Below, piece by piece: positions 1-6,159 of a stretch of 17,547 nucleotides of DNA. The notes under the pieces are model-generated. The model searched no databases, was not told where the DNA came from, and saw only the letters and a program-made list of their open reading frames with translations. The translations under genes were made by a program, and so were the position numbers. The stretch comes from Xanthomonas cassavae CFBP 4642 (lineage in GTDB: Bacteria > Pseudomonadota > Gammaproteobacteria > Xanthomonadales > Xanthomonadaceae): positions 402,815-420,361 of the forward strand of contig NZ_CM002139.1 in the NCBI RefSeq assembly GCF_000454545.1. The letters are read 5' to 3'. Each line of letters opens with the position of its first letter. Position 1 is the first letter of the stretch.

Positions 1-270
1 GCGTTCTTCGGAACCCAGGTGCCTGTACTGTGTGCCCATGCCGCTACCCTACGTCAAGGCGGGGTGTTGCACTTGGAAGTTGAGTCTAAGCAGTCATTGC
101 TCGATGCGCGCGACCTTCTCCGCATCGTCCGATGGCTGCCGACGCGGCCGCGCAGGAGTTTTGGTAGCTGTTCTACAGCGCGGCGTTTGATGGAAGCGTC
201 GCTGCCGGAGTCGGCAAGCGGGTGTCACGTCGGCGCGTGACACCGCGCAGGCGCGCGCGATGTGGCCACT
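1..270. other. Left-edge stretch with no recognisable gene
   Basis: The first 270 bases lie downstream of the minus-strand Kelch gene. Only short reading frames are present, the longest of 73 codons at 19-240 on the plus strand. Its translation is not one I recognise, and it has no evident ribosome binding site. The only clear structure is the perfect hairpin at 221-244, listed separately. A decayed mobile-element fragment is possible, but nothing in the sequence proves it. Confidence 0.4.
221..244. repeat. Perfect 9-bp inverted repeat just past the Kelch gene
   Basis: GGTGTCACG (221-229) is followed by a six-base loop and then CGTGACACC (236-244), a perfect 9-bp stem. It begins about 27 nt downstream of the Kelch stop codon in the direction of that gene's transcription. 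There is no T-run after it on either strand, so it is not a classical intrinsic terminator. It may serve as a 3'-end stabiliser, a terminator helped by Rho, or a dyad operator. Confidence 0.5.
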
Positions 271-1317
271 TCAATCCGCCACCGTCGTGCGCTCCAGCAT
301 CAGCACATCGTCCAGCTCCGGGCCGCCGCCACGATTGCCGCTTCCGGCGGCCAGATACGCCGTGCCGTCGACGGCGGCAACCTGGGTGCCATGGCGGCCT
401 TTCGGCAGTGCTGCAAGCGTGGTCCAGGTGCCGGCGTGGGGGTCATAGGCCTCCACCTCGTCATGGGCCTCGACCTGCCGCATGCTCTCGCCGCCGATGA
501 CTAGCAGCCGGCCATCGCGTGCGATGGCGGCAGTGCCTGCCCGCTGCGTCGGCAATGCGGCCGGTGCCACCGACCAGGTGCCGCGCCCGATGTCATAGAC
601 ATCGACTTCCGGGATGGTCTGCGCCAGGGTGTTGCCGCTTTCGTGCGCCGACCTGCGTCCACCGGCGGCATACAGTTTTCCGTCGATCACCACCGCATGG
701 AAATGGTCGCGTGCGTGCGGCGCATCGGCCAGCTGCGTCCATTGCTGTGTCCTGGTATCGAAGGCATCCAGCCACGGAACGTAGCCGCTCATGTGCCCGC
801 GTGTGTTACCGCCAACCAGATACAGCACGCCGTCGTGCTCCACGGCGCCGGCAGCACCGCGGCGGCGTTGTTTGGGAATCTCCGGCCCGACCTGCCAGCG
901 GTCGGTCTGGGGATCGTAGATCAGCAGATTGCTCAGCGACGTTTCTTCGGGGTGGTCGCCGGTGAAGCCGCCCACGAAATACAGCTTGCCGGACGACACC
1001 ACCGCCTGCGCATGGCTGACCATCAGCGGCGGTGCACTGCCTTGTGACCAGCGGCGCGTGCGGGTGTCGAAAATTTCCAGTGGGCGCTGATCGCGTCCAC
1101 CGATCAGATACAGGCGATCGCCGATGGCCACCATGCTGTTTTCATGGCGCGCATGCGGCTTGTTGCGCGTGGTCAGCGCCTGCCATTGCTGCAACTGCTT
1201 AGATGACGCCGGAGTAGTCGCTGGCGCTGCCTTGTCGGCCGCCTGACCCGGCGCAGGTAGAGTGCCGATCGCGGCAGCAAGCAGGCTCGCGCAGAGCGAG
1301 GTCTTCAACAGGCGCAT
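271..1317 (-). CDS. Secreted Kelch-repeat beta-propeller protein
   Basis: A 348-aa protein with an N-terminal signal peptide (MRLLKTSLCASLLAAAIGTL, likely cut after GQA near residue 26), so probably periplasmic. The rest is six Kelch repeats. Each has a 'DG/GD-K/R-L-Y-x-x-GG' strand and a following Trp: GG pairs lie near residues 73, 116, 169, 219 and 275, and the sixth (about 323-327, AAGSG) is degenerate. This predicts a six-bladed propeller. The start is well supported: GGAGGAA lies six bases upstream of the ATG. Kelch propellers bind proteins or sugars, or are enzymes such as galactose oxidase and NanM-type mutarotases. No catalytic signature of those is obvious, so the function is unknown. 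It is divergent from the histone-like gene and shows no link to the xylan cluster. Confidence 0.88.
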   Translation of the reverse strand: MRLLKTSLCASLLAAAIGTLPAPGQAADKAAPATTPASSKQLQQWQALTTRNKPHARHENSMVAIGDRLYLIGGRDQRPLEIFDTRTRRWSQGSAPPLMVSHAQAVVSSGKLYFVGGFTGDHPEETSLSNLLIYDPQTDRWQVGPEIPKQRRRGAAGAVEHDGVLYLVGGNTRGHMSGYVPWLDAFDTRTQQWTQLADAPHARDHFHAVVIDGKLYAAGGRRSAHESGNTLAQTIPEVDVYDIGRGTWSVAPAALPTQRAGTAAIARDGRLLVIGGESMRQVEAHDEVEAYDPHAGTWTTLAALPKGRHGTQVAAVDGTAYLAAGSGNRGGGPELDDVLMLERTTVAD

Positions 1318-1618
1318 GCAGCATTCCTCCAGTCACCGTGGCAGGCCAGTGTAGCGACACCTGCACGATGATCCACTCGCACAAGCAGGCTGATCTGCAG
1401 CCAGCGCCGGCGCGGCGGCGGCTGTCTGTGCCACGCGTGCTGTGCGAGCAGCTGGCTTGCCGAACCAACGCGATAGCAGTGTGCGCATTGGACAGGCCTA
1501 CGTACCACCACGACGTTGATGAGCGCGGCGCATGCGCTGACCGGGCTTGCAGCCTCTTCACATGCAGCAGCACCACGCATGCGAACACTACGGCAACTCG
1601 ATGCAGCAGGAGAGGGTT
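1318..1618. other. Divergent intergenic region between Kelch and histone-like genes
   Basis: About 300 bases separate the Kelch gene (leftward) from the histone-like gene (rightward), so both promoters should lie here. The Kelch Shine-Dalgarno (minus strand, 1324-1330) and that of the histone-like gene (AGGAGAGG, 1608-1615) are clear. I see no convincing -35/-10 pair. In-frame ATGs at 1547, 1562 and 1601 upstream of the chosen GTG lack good ribosome binding sites. Confidence 0.45.
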
Positions 1619-2623
1619 GTGGCACGTACACCAGCGAAGCAGGCGATTGCTACGACGCCGCCCAAGAACGTTGCCAACGCCGCAGCACGCGGACTGCGGC
1701 TGCGCGAGCAGCATGGGCGTGGCGGTACCGCGATCGGCGTCGCGCGTGCACGCGATCTGTCGGCGCAGAAATCGCTTTCCACCCAGACCATTCGACGCAT
1801 GCACGCCTATTTCGCACGTCATAGCGTGGACAAGAGTGGCAAGGGCTGGGCCGACCGTAGCGCGCCCTCGGCCGGCTATATCGCCTGGCTGCTCTGGGGC
1901 GGCGATGCAGGCCAGCGCTGGGCGGCGCGGCTGTACCAGCGGCTGGAGGATGCGGCCAATGCAAAGACCGCGACGGGCAAGAGCGTAAGGGCCGGCAGCA
2001 CGGCCGCTGCCGACGCCAGTGGTACCAAGACGCGCACCGCCGGGAAGGCTGCAGCAAAACGCACCGCAAAGAAGACCGCCGCAAGGAAGGTCGCAAAGAA
2101 GGCAAGCGGAGCCTCCTCCGCGAAGAAACCTGCGGCAGGAAAAGCAGTGGCCAGCAACGCGGGGGCCGGTAGCGCGGCTACACGCAAGTCCTCGACCGGC
2201 GCGCGCGAGGCTGGCGGCACGACGGCTGCCAGGAAGCCGGCAGCCAAGAAGACTGCAGCAAGCAAGACCGCAGCAAGCAAGACCGCAGCCAGGAAAGCAA
2301 CGGCTAAAAAACGTCCTGCCAAGAAAGCCGTGACAAAAAAGACAGCTACTGGCCGACCTGCGGCCAGCAAGAGCGCCTCCACGCGCAGTACCGCGAACAA
2401 AAGCGCGGGCAAGGCCTCCGCGCCATGGAACACGCCAAGCCCGAAGCGGGCTTCGCGTAAACGTTCGCTTTCTCCAGCGCAGAAGACACAGGCCCAACAG
2501 CGCGCCAAGGCAGCGGGCCGCCCCTATCCCAATCTGGTGGACAACATGGCAGTTGCACGTAAAGGCAGCGCGGCCAAGAAGACGAGCGGATCGCGCGCTG
2601 CAAAAAAGGCGGGCAGCCGTTAG
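1619..2623 (+). CDS. Lys/Ala-rich histone H1-like DNA-binding protein with a phage-type N-terminal domain
   Basis: A 334-aa highly basic protein. I chose GTG 1619 because AGGAGAGG lies with six bases spacing before it. ATG 1547 would add 24 residues with no good ribosome site. Residues ~20-112 form a compact domain (HGRGGTAIGVARARDL, then LSTQTIRRMHAYFARH, then PSAGYIAWLLWGGDAG) that resembles a short module I associate with phage and prophage proteins. Residues ~117-285 are low-complexity AAKK/TAAKK/ASKTAA repeats, as in bacterial histone H1-like proteins that wrap or bundle DNA through lysine tails. A conserved-looking C-terminal block (AKAAGRPYPNLVDNMAVARK) lies at about residues 297-316. 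The likely role is nucleoid-associated DNA binding; the N-terminal domain's function is unknown. The repeats make length variation between strains likely. Confidence 0.8.
   Translation: MARTPAKQAIATTPPKNVANAAARGLRLREQHGRGGTAIGVARARDLSAQKSLSTQTIRRMHAYFARHSVDKSGKGWADRSAPSAGYIAWLLWGGDAGQRWAARLYQRLEDAANAKTATGKSVRAGSTAAADASGTKTRTAGKAAAKRTAKKTAARKVAKKASGASSAKKPAAGKAVASNAGAGSAATRKSSTGAREAGGTTAARKPAAKKTAASKTAASKTAARKATAKKRPAKKAVTKKTATGRPAASKSASTRSTANKSAGKASAPWNTPSPKRASRKRSLSPAQKTQAQQRAKAAGRPYPNLVDNMAVARKGSAAKKTSGSRAAKKAGSR
2249..2293 (+). repeat. Three tandem 15-bp units inside the histone-like gene
   Basis: AAGACTGCAGCAAGC, AAGACCGCAGCAAGC and AAGACCGCAGCCAGG follow one another without gaps, encoding KTAAS-KTAAS-KTAAR. 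The units are in frame, so gain or loss by slippage would lengthen or shorten the basic tail without breaking the gene. Confidence 0.8.
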
Positions 2624-2706
2624 CCACCAGCCCCTGCGTATCGGGATGGCCCGTTGGTGCAGATGCTCCAGCAGGTGAGTGCGGGCAGGTTCCCGCTGAC
2701 AGCAGC

Positions 2707-2865
2707 CTACGGTGCCGGACGTTGTCGCCTGCTGTCGCTGCGGCAGCGATCCGAGCAGTACTTCACCTCGTCCCACACTTTCTCCCATTTCTTGCGCCAG
2801 CGGAATGGTCGCCCGCACTGCATGCAGGGCTTCTCCGGCAGTGGGTGCTTCTTGCGCATGGCCAT
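2707..2865 (-). CDS. DUF2256 small zinc-ribbon protein
   Basis: A 52-aa protein beginning [13 protein letters not shown]. Two cysteine pairs, CMQC and YCSDRC, separated by about 23 basic/aromatic residues ([18 protein letters not shown]), form a four-cysteine zinc-binding site. Length and pattern fit the DUF2256 family, often found beside photolyase-related genes; its function is unknown. The frame stays open upstream to 3156, but that extension crosses a hairpin terminator and shows no family similarity, so the short start is preferred. The ribosome site is weak (AGG about 12 bases upstream); ATG 2859 is another possible start. The gene lies 3' to 3' with the histone-like gene. Confidence 0.78.
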   Translation of the reverse strand: MAMRKKHPLPEKPCMQCGRPFRWRKKWEKVWDEVKYCSDRCRSDSRRQRPAP

Positions 2866-3166
2866 GCGAAACGTGAGCCTAACCCGACGTGGGACGTAGA
2901 TGAGGTCAAGCATGTCATGTCGCGCGGTGCAGTGCAGATGCCAGTGCAGGCAAGAAGCACCCTGCCGCTGACGGCCCACGCGCAACCCGGCCTTGCTTCG
3001 CAGCTCCGCATCGAAAATCCCCATCGAAACAGATACCTGACCTCTCTCGTGCAGACGATACAGGCAGCCTCCCTTGTTCAATCCGGACAGGCGCAAAAAG
3101 CGTTCCTTCTCCCGTGCAGGGAGAAGGCGTCGCAAGCGACGCATCAGAGCGCTCAACCCACGCGCG
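2866..3166. other. Intergenic region between DUF2256 and symE
   Basis: About 300 bases with no credible gene on either strand. It contains the hairpin element at 3096-3142, listed separately, near the symE end. The rest (2866-3095) should hold the DUF2256 promoter, but I cannot point to a convincing one. A TTGACC lies on the minus strand at 2908-2903 without a well-spaced -10. Confidence 0.4.
3096..3142 (-). terminator. Hairpin element and probable intrinsic terminator of symE
   Basis: CCTTCTCCC (3105-3113), a five-base loop, and GGGAGAAGG (3119-3127) form a perfect 9-bp stem. A second stem, GCGTCGC/GCGACGC (3127-3142), abuts it. Reading leftward from symE, the hairpins come 25 nt after the stop codon and are followed, five bases past the second stem, by TTTTT. 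This fits Rho-independent termination of symE. The CTTCTCCC/GGGAGAAGG core also looks like a dispersed intergenic hairpin repeat I associate with Xanthomonas chromosomes. Confidence 0.65.
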
Positions 3167-3556
3167 TCACTTTCGGCGCGATTTTACCGCGGGCAGTGCA
3201 GGCGCCACGCGGCTGATCAACAGCACGCCGCGCCCCACCGTGGTCTGCAACGCATCGCCAACCGCGAAACCGCAGTGTTCCAGCCAGCGCCCGGACAGCC
3301 GCAGCTTGGGCACCCCACAACCGATGACATCCTCGGCACGCCGCACGTCGTAGTGCTGGTAGCTCATGGTGACCCGCTCTGGAATGCGGAAGCCAGGCCT
3401 GCGCAAAGGCGGGGTAGGCGCAAGCGATGGATCCACCGCTGGCTCAGCGTCGGTCATGCTGGCGGCCGGGCGGTGCTTGCATCTGGCGCGTGTCACAACA
3501 GATCGACTGAAAGGCGATGCAGCGCGTGCACTGGCGGTTGCTTTTGGACGGGTCAT
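3167..3556 (-). CDS. symE: SymE family type I toxin-like protein
   Basis: A 129-aa protein. The C-terminal part (about residues 60-118: [10 protein letters not shown], then [16 protein letters not shown], then [15 protein letters not shown]) matches the SymE toxin fold, an AbrB/MazE-like swapped-hairpin domain. In E. coli, SymE is an SOS-induced protein linked to RNA cleavage and nucleoid condensation, held off by the antisense RNA SymR. The start is firm: AAGGAG lies six bases before ATG 3556. The first ~60 residues are a basic, low-complexity extension ([14 protein letters not shown]...) of unknown role. No LexA box or SymR counterpart is evident. The gene stands alone, with a structured region upstream and a terminator downstream. 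Family membership is fairly sure; toxic activity is inferred. Confidence 0.78.
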   Translation of the reverse strand: MTRPKATASARAASPFSRSVVTRARCKHRPAASMTDAEPAVDPSLAPTPPLRRPGFRIPERVTMSYQHYDVRRAEDVIGCGVPKLRLSGRWLEHCGFAVGDALQTTVGRGVLLISRVAPALPAVKSRRK

Positions 3557-3715
3557 ATCGAACTCCTTGTGCGATAGGAAGTCCGCCGCATCGCTGTCAA
3601 TCGAGGTGGCGGACGGTATGCGGTTGACAGACCGGCCACAAGGTACCGGCAGACCTTTCGGTCTCCACACACCGCCCGCCATAGAGCGGGCACGCCCCTA
3701 CGCATGACATCGGGC

Positions 3716-3750
3716 AAAGAAAAAGCGCCGACATCGTGCAATGGGCGCTG
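3716..3750 (-). terminator. Terminator-like hairpin with T-run upstream of symE
   Basis: On the minus strand AGCGCC (3750-3745), a 14-base loop, and GGCGCT (3730-3725) are followed directly by TTTTTTCTTT. That is the form of an intrinsic terminator, but no protein gene lies upstream on this strand. The 5' arm can instead pair with GGCGC just before it (minus-strand GGCGC-ACCA-GCGCC), giving an alternative stem. It could end a small RNA begun near 3805, or act as an attenuator in a long symE leader. Confidence 0.45.
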
Positions 3751-3782
3751 GTGCGCCTTGTGGTTTCGGACTGTCAAATCCG

Positions 3783-3802
3783 GCTGCGGAATGTGCCGCA
3801 GC
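3783..3802. repeat. Perfect 7-bp hairpin
   Basis: GCTGCGG (3783-3789), the loop AATGTG, and CCGCAGC (3796-3802) form a perfect stem. It would sit at the 5' end of a minus-strand transcript terminating at 3716-3750. Function unknown. Confidence 0.5.
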
Positions 3803-3932
3803 ACAGGGATCTTGCTACTCGCCAATGCAGCGAGTCAAGCCAGGACGGCACGGCACGGCTCCCAACCGATCTTTCGTATCTGGCGTATCGTTGTGCTCAA
3901 CGACGGCTTCGTTTCCCCACTACGAGAAAGCG

Positions 3933-4319
3933 ATGACTTCCACTGCTGAAACGCCAGACCGTGCGATCCCACTGCTCCCCGGTCGCTCGATCGAACACAC
4001 GGTCGCCTTCTATCGGCGGCTGGGCTTTGTCGGCGACGCGCACCCGCACGATGCGGGCTACGCGATCCTGACGCAGGGCGATGTGGAGCTGCATTTCTTC
4101 GCGCACCCGGATCTTGATCCCGCTGCCTGCTATGCGGGCTGCTATATCCGGGTTGGCGATGTCGATGCGGTCTACGCCGCCATGCGTGCCGCGCAGCTTC
4201 CGGCGCACGGCATCCCCAGGCTCGATGCTGTCAGCGACAAGCCGTGGGGGATGCGGGAATTTGCGCTTGTCGATGAGAGCGGCAATCTGATCAGGATTGG
4301 ACAGGTAATCGGTAGCTAG
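3933..4319 (+). CDS. VOC superfamily (glyoxalase/bleomycin resistance-type) protein
   Basis: A 128-aa protein spanning two beta-alpha-beta-beta-beta modules. Residues 10-58 are AIPLLPGRSIEHTVAFYRRLGF through DVELHFFAH. Residues 70-124 are GCYIRVGDVDAVYAAM through WGMREFALVDESGNLIRIG. The pattern is that of the bleomycin-resistance branch of the VOC superfamily, whose members bind or modify small molecules, some giving drug resistance by sequestration. The metal-ligand His/Glu pattern of glyoxalase I is not evident, so enzymatic activity is uncertain and the ligand unknown. ATG 3933 is preferred (GAGAAAG a few bases upstream). The frame continues upstream to 3741, but without family similarity. 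It stands alone and converges on uxuB. Confidence 0.82.
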   Translation: MTSTAETPDRAIPLLPGRSIEHTVAFYRRLGFVGDAHPHDAGYAILTQGDVELHFFAHPDLDPAACYAGCYIRVGDVDAVYAAMRAAQLPAHGIPRLDAVSDKPWGMREFALVDESGNLIRIGQVIGS

Positions 4320-4466
4320 GCGTCCAATCGCCTGCGTCTGCGTACCTGGCTATCCGGAACAGGCCATCGGTCAGGTGGTACGATATACACGCTGCCCGAC
4401 ATCGCACGATGCAGACATCGGGCCTTGCTGGCATGCGATGGCAGCCGGCGATGCGTTTGCCGCACA
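4320..4466. other. Convergent intergenic region, VOC gene / uxuB
   Basis: The 147 bases between two converging stop codons hold a GC-rich dyad. GCCCGA and TCGGGC (about 4394-4423) enclose a smaller CATCG/CGATG stem. It could act as a bidirectional terminator-like structure, but no T-run follows it. Confidence 0.3.
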
Positions 4467-5930
4467 TCACCTTGCATCGATTGCCAGCTGTATCTCTGCC
4501 GGTGTTGCAGTGCCCAGCGCAGCATAGGCAGCGCGCAGTGCCTCCACAAAACGCGCATCGCCAGAGAGCGCGGCGAACACTGCATCCACGGTGAGGAACG
4601 CGGCGATGTCATGGCTGGCATCGCCGGTGGTCGAATGGGCGATGTCGCTGAGGACCTCGCTCAGTGGATCGACCAGGGTAATGCCGTTGGCCGCCTGCCT
4701 GCGCACGAACTGCAGCCAGGCCGCTACCGGAATGCAGAGCCGGTCGACCCGGCGCCCGGCGTCCAATGCATCGCTGATGACGCCGAGCAGACGTACCGGA
4801 ATCTTCTGCGAGCCGTCCCAGGCGATCTGGGCGAGCAGGTGGCGGATGGCGGGGTTGCGGAAGCGGGAGAGGACGGCGTCGATGTAATGCTGCGGGTCGA
4901 AGCCCGGCATGGGCTGCAGGGTGGGGGCGATGTCTTCGCGCATCAGGGTTTCGACAAAGGCGGCCAGTTGCCGGTGGCGCATGGCGTCGACGACGGTATC
5001 CAGATCGAGCAGGCTGCCGAGATAGGCGAGTGCGGAGTGCGGGCCGTTGAGCAGGCGCAGTTTGGCGCGTGCGTAGCCAGCGATATCGTGGCTGAGAATC
5101 ACGCCTGCGCTTTCGAAGGCGGGGCGGCCGTTGCAGAAGCGGTCTTCGATCACCCATTGGCTGTAGCGCTCGCGCTGGATCGGCCAGGCGTCGTGGAGAC
5201 CGGTTTGCGCGCGCACGTTGGCGCGCAGCGTGTCGTCGGTGGCGGGGGTGATGCTGTCGACCATCGAGCGCGGGAAGCTGACCTGCCGGTCGATCCAACC
5301 CGCAAGCGCGGGATCGTTCTGCTGTGCGAGCAGCAACACCGCGCGGCGTAGCAGGTTGCCGTTGTCTTGCAGGTTGTCGCAGCTGAGGACGGTGAAGGGT
5401 GCGCTGTTGTGTTGCCTGCGTCGTTGCAAGCCGTCGACGAGATAGCCGATGGCGCTGCGCGGCGTCGCGGGATGTGCGATGTCGTGCGCGATGTCGGGGT
5501 GGGTGAGGTCGAGGCTGTCGCCTGCGAGGCAATATCCCTTTTCGGTGACGGTGAGAGTGACCAGGCGCACGGCGGGGTCTGACAGACGCGCAAGCACCGC
5601 TGTTTGCTCGTCGGCGGCGCACAGCACTTCGCGGATGGCGGCAACGACGCGCAGTTGCGGGTGTTCGTCGAGCAGGGCGAGGGTGTAGAGGCCGTCTTGT
5701 GGGCGTAGGGCGTCACGCACCGTTGAGCTGTGTAGCGAGACGGCGCAGATGGCCCAGCTGGGGTCATGCGCGAGCAGGTCGTCGATGTAGACGGCCTGGT
5801 GGGCGCGGTGGAAGGCGCCTGCGCCTAGATGGACGATGCCGATGGTGGTGTGTTTGGGGTTGTAGTTGGGAGGGAGGACGGTGGTTGGTAGGTGCGTGAG
5901 TGTTGCGATGGAGAGCGTTGGAATTGGCAT
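4467..5930 (-). CDS. uxuB: Fructuronate reductase (D-mannonate oxidoreductase), long-chain mannitol dehydrogenase family
   Basis: A 487-aa cytoplasmic NAD-dependent reductase that interconverts D-fructuronate and D-mannonate in glucuronate breakdown. The N-terminal Rossmann part has IGIVHLGAGAFHRAHQAVY (30-48), and LTVTEKGYC lies at 126-134. The family block SFPRSMVDSITPA is at 218-230. The catalytic segment KLRLLNGPHS (290-299) gives Lys290, Asn295 and His298, with the spacing of the Lys/Asn/His set of mannitol dehydrogenases. Length and text (LSCDNLQDNG, QWVIEDRF, DGSQKIPVRLL) match E. coli UxuB (about 486 aa). ATG 5930 fits the family start, though no Shine-Dalgarno precedes it. It is the last gene of the cluster, 229 nt after GH3, across a large inverted repeat, so it may have its own promoter or reduced expression. 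A related polyol dehydrogenase is the alternative, but the context favours UxuB. Confidence 0.9.
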   Translation of the reverse strand: MPIPTLSIATLTHLPTTVLPPNYNPKHTTIGIVHLGAGAFHRAHQAVYIDDLLAHDPSWAICAVSLHSSTVRDALRPQDGLYTLALLDEHPQLRVVAAIREVLCAADEQTAVLARLSDPAVRLVTLTVTEKGYCLAGDSLDLTHPDIAHDIAHPATPRSAIGYLVDGLQRRRQHNSAPFTVLSCDNLQDNGNLLRRAVLLLAQQNDPALAGWIDRQVSFPRSMVDSITPATDDTLRANVRAQTGLHDAWPIQRERYSQWVIEDRFCNGRPAFESAGVILSHDIAGYARAKLRLLNGPHSALAYLGSLLDLDTVVDAMRHRQLAAFVETLMREDIAPTLQPMPGFDPQHYIDAVLSRFRNPAIRHLLAQIAWDGSQKIPVRLLGVISDALDAGRRVDRLCIPVAAWLQFVRRQAANGITLVDPLSEVLSDIAHSTTGDASHDIAAFLTVDAVFAALSGDARFVEALRAAYAALGTATPAEIQLAIDAR

Positions 5931-5980
5931 GGATTTTTGTTTGGAATCGTGGGGGTGCTGCAAGTTCGCCCGTGGCCGTA

Positions 5981-6101
5981 CCCTCACCCCAACCCCCGCT
6001 CCGCGCCCCGGCCCACGTCTTGCGACGCGGGCGCTCCAAGGCACGCGCGCCAGTGGCGCGCAAGCGGTGCCTCTTCGCCCCGGCGGGAGAGGGGCTTAGG
6101 G
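5981..6101. repeat. Large GC-rich inverted-repeat (REP-like) element between uxuB and the GH3 gene
   Basis: The outer arms pair imperfectly: CCCT-CACCCC-AACCCCCGC (from 5981) with GCGGGAGAGGGGCTTAGGG (to 6101). Inside is a tighter nested stem: AGGCAC (6039-6044) with GTGCCT (6067-6072), and GCGCGCC (6045-6051) with GGCGCGC (6055-6061) around an AGT loop. The CCCTCACCCC...GGGAGAGGGGC ends resemble dispersed intergenic repeats common in Xanthomonas chromosomes. In the operon transcript it falls between GH3 and uxuB, where it could stabilise the upstream message or attenuate uxuB. Confidence 0.6.
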
Positions 6102-6159
6102 CAATCGCGGCTCGGGGGCTTACTTGCCCGTGTCCGTGTGGCGTGGGTGTCAGCGGTTG

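Larger units (their letters stand above)
3557..3932. other. Structured intergenic region upstream of symE
   Basis: This 376-base stretch between symE (leftward) and the VOC gene (rightward) has no credible gene but several perfect small hairpins. AGACC/GGTCT (3651-3664) on the minus strand closes a GAAA tetraloop. GCCCGC/GCGGGC lies at 3674-3691, a terminator-like stem at 3725-3750, and GCTGCGG/CCGCAGC at 3783-3802. Such density suggests a long structured symE leader or a small RNA on the minus strand. TTGACA motifs at 3624 (plus) and 3600 (minus) lack fitting -10 boxes. Confidence 0.45.

Noticed and set aside
19..240. 73-codon plus-strand frame at the left edge as a transposase remnant
   Set aside because: The peptide is not recognisable, no terminal inverted repeats are visible, and the window edge prevents judging.
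1199..2818. Long 539-codon open frame on the minus strand across the histone-like gene
   Set aside because: It is a GC-rich shadow of the plus-strand Lys/Ala-rich gene: its product is Cys/Arg/Leu-rich low complexity, it has no recognisable domain, and it overlaps the Kelch gene start.
2866..3156. N-terminal extension of the DUF2256 gene to ATG 3156
   Set aside because: The extension runs through a hairpin terminator and shows no similarity to the short DUF2256 family; the 52-residue form has the usual length.
3571..3600. TTGACA (3600-3595, minus) with TATCGC as a symE promoter
   Set aside because: The start of transcription would fall in or next to the Shine-Dalgarno sequence, leaving no usable leader.
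5161..5180. TAGCGCT motif resembling the core of a xylan-regulator operator
   Set aside because: It is inside the uxuB coding sequence, only one half fits a dyad, and a similar short match occurs inside GH43; both are expected by chance in GC-rich DNA.
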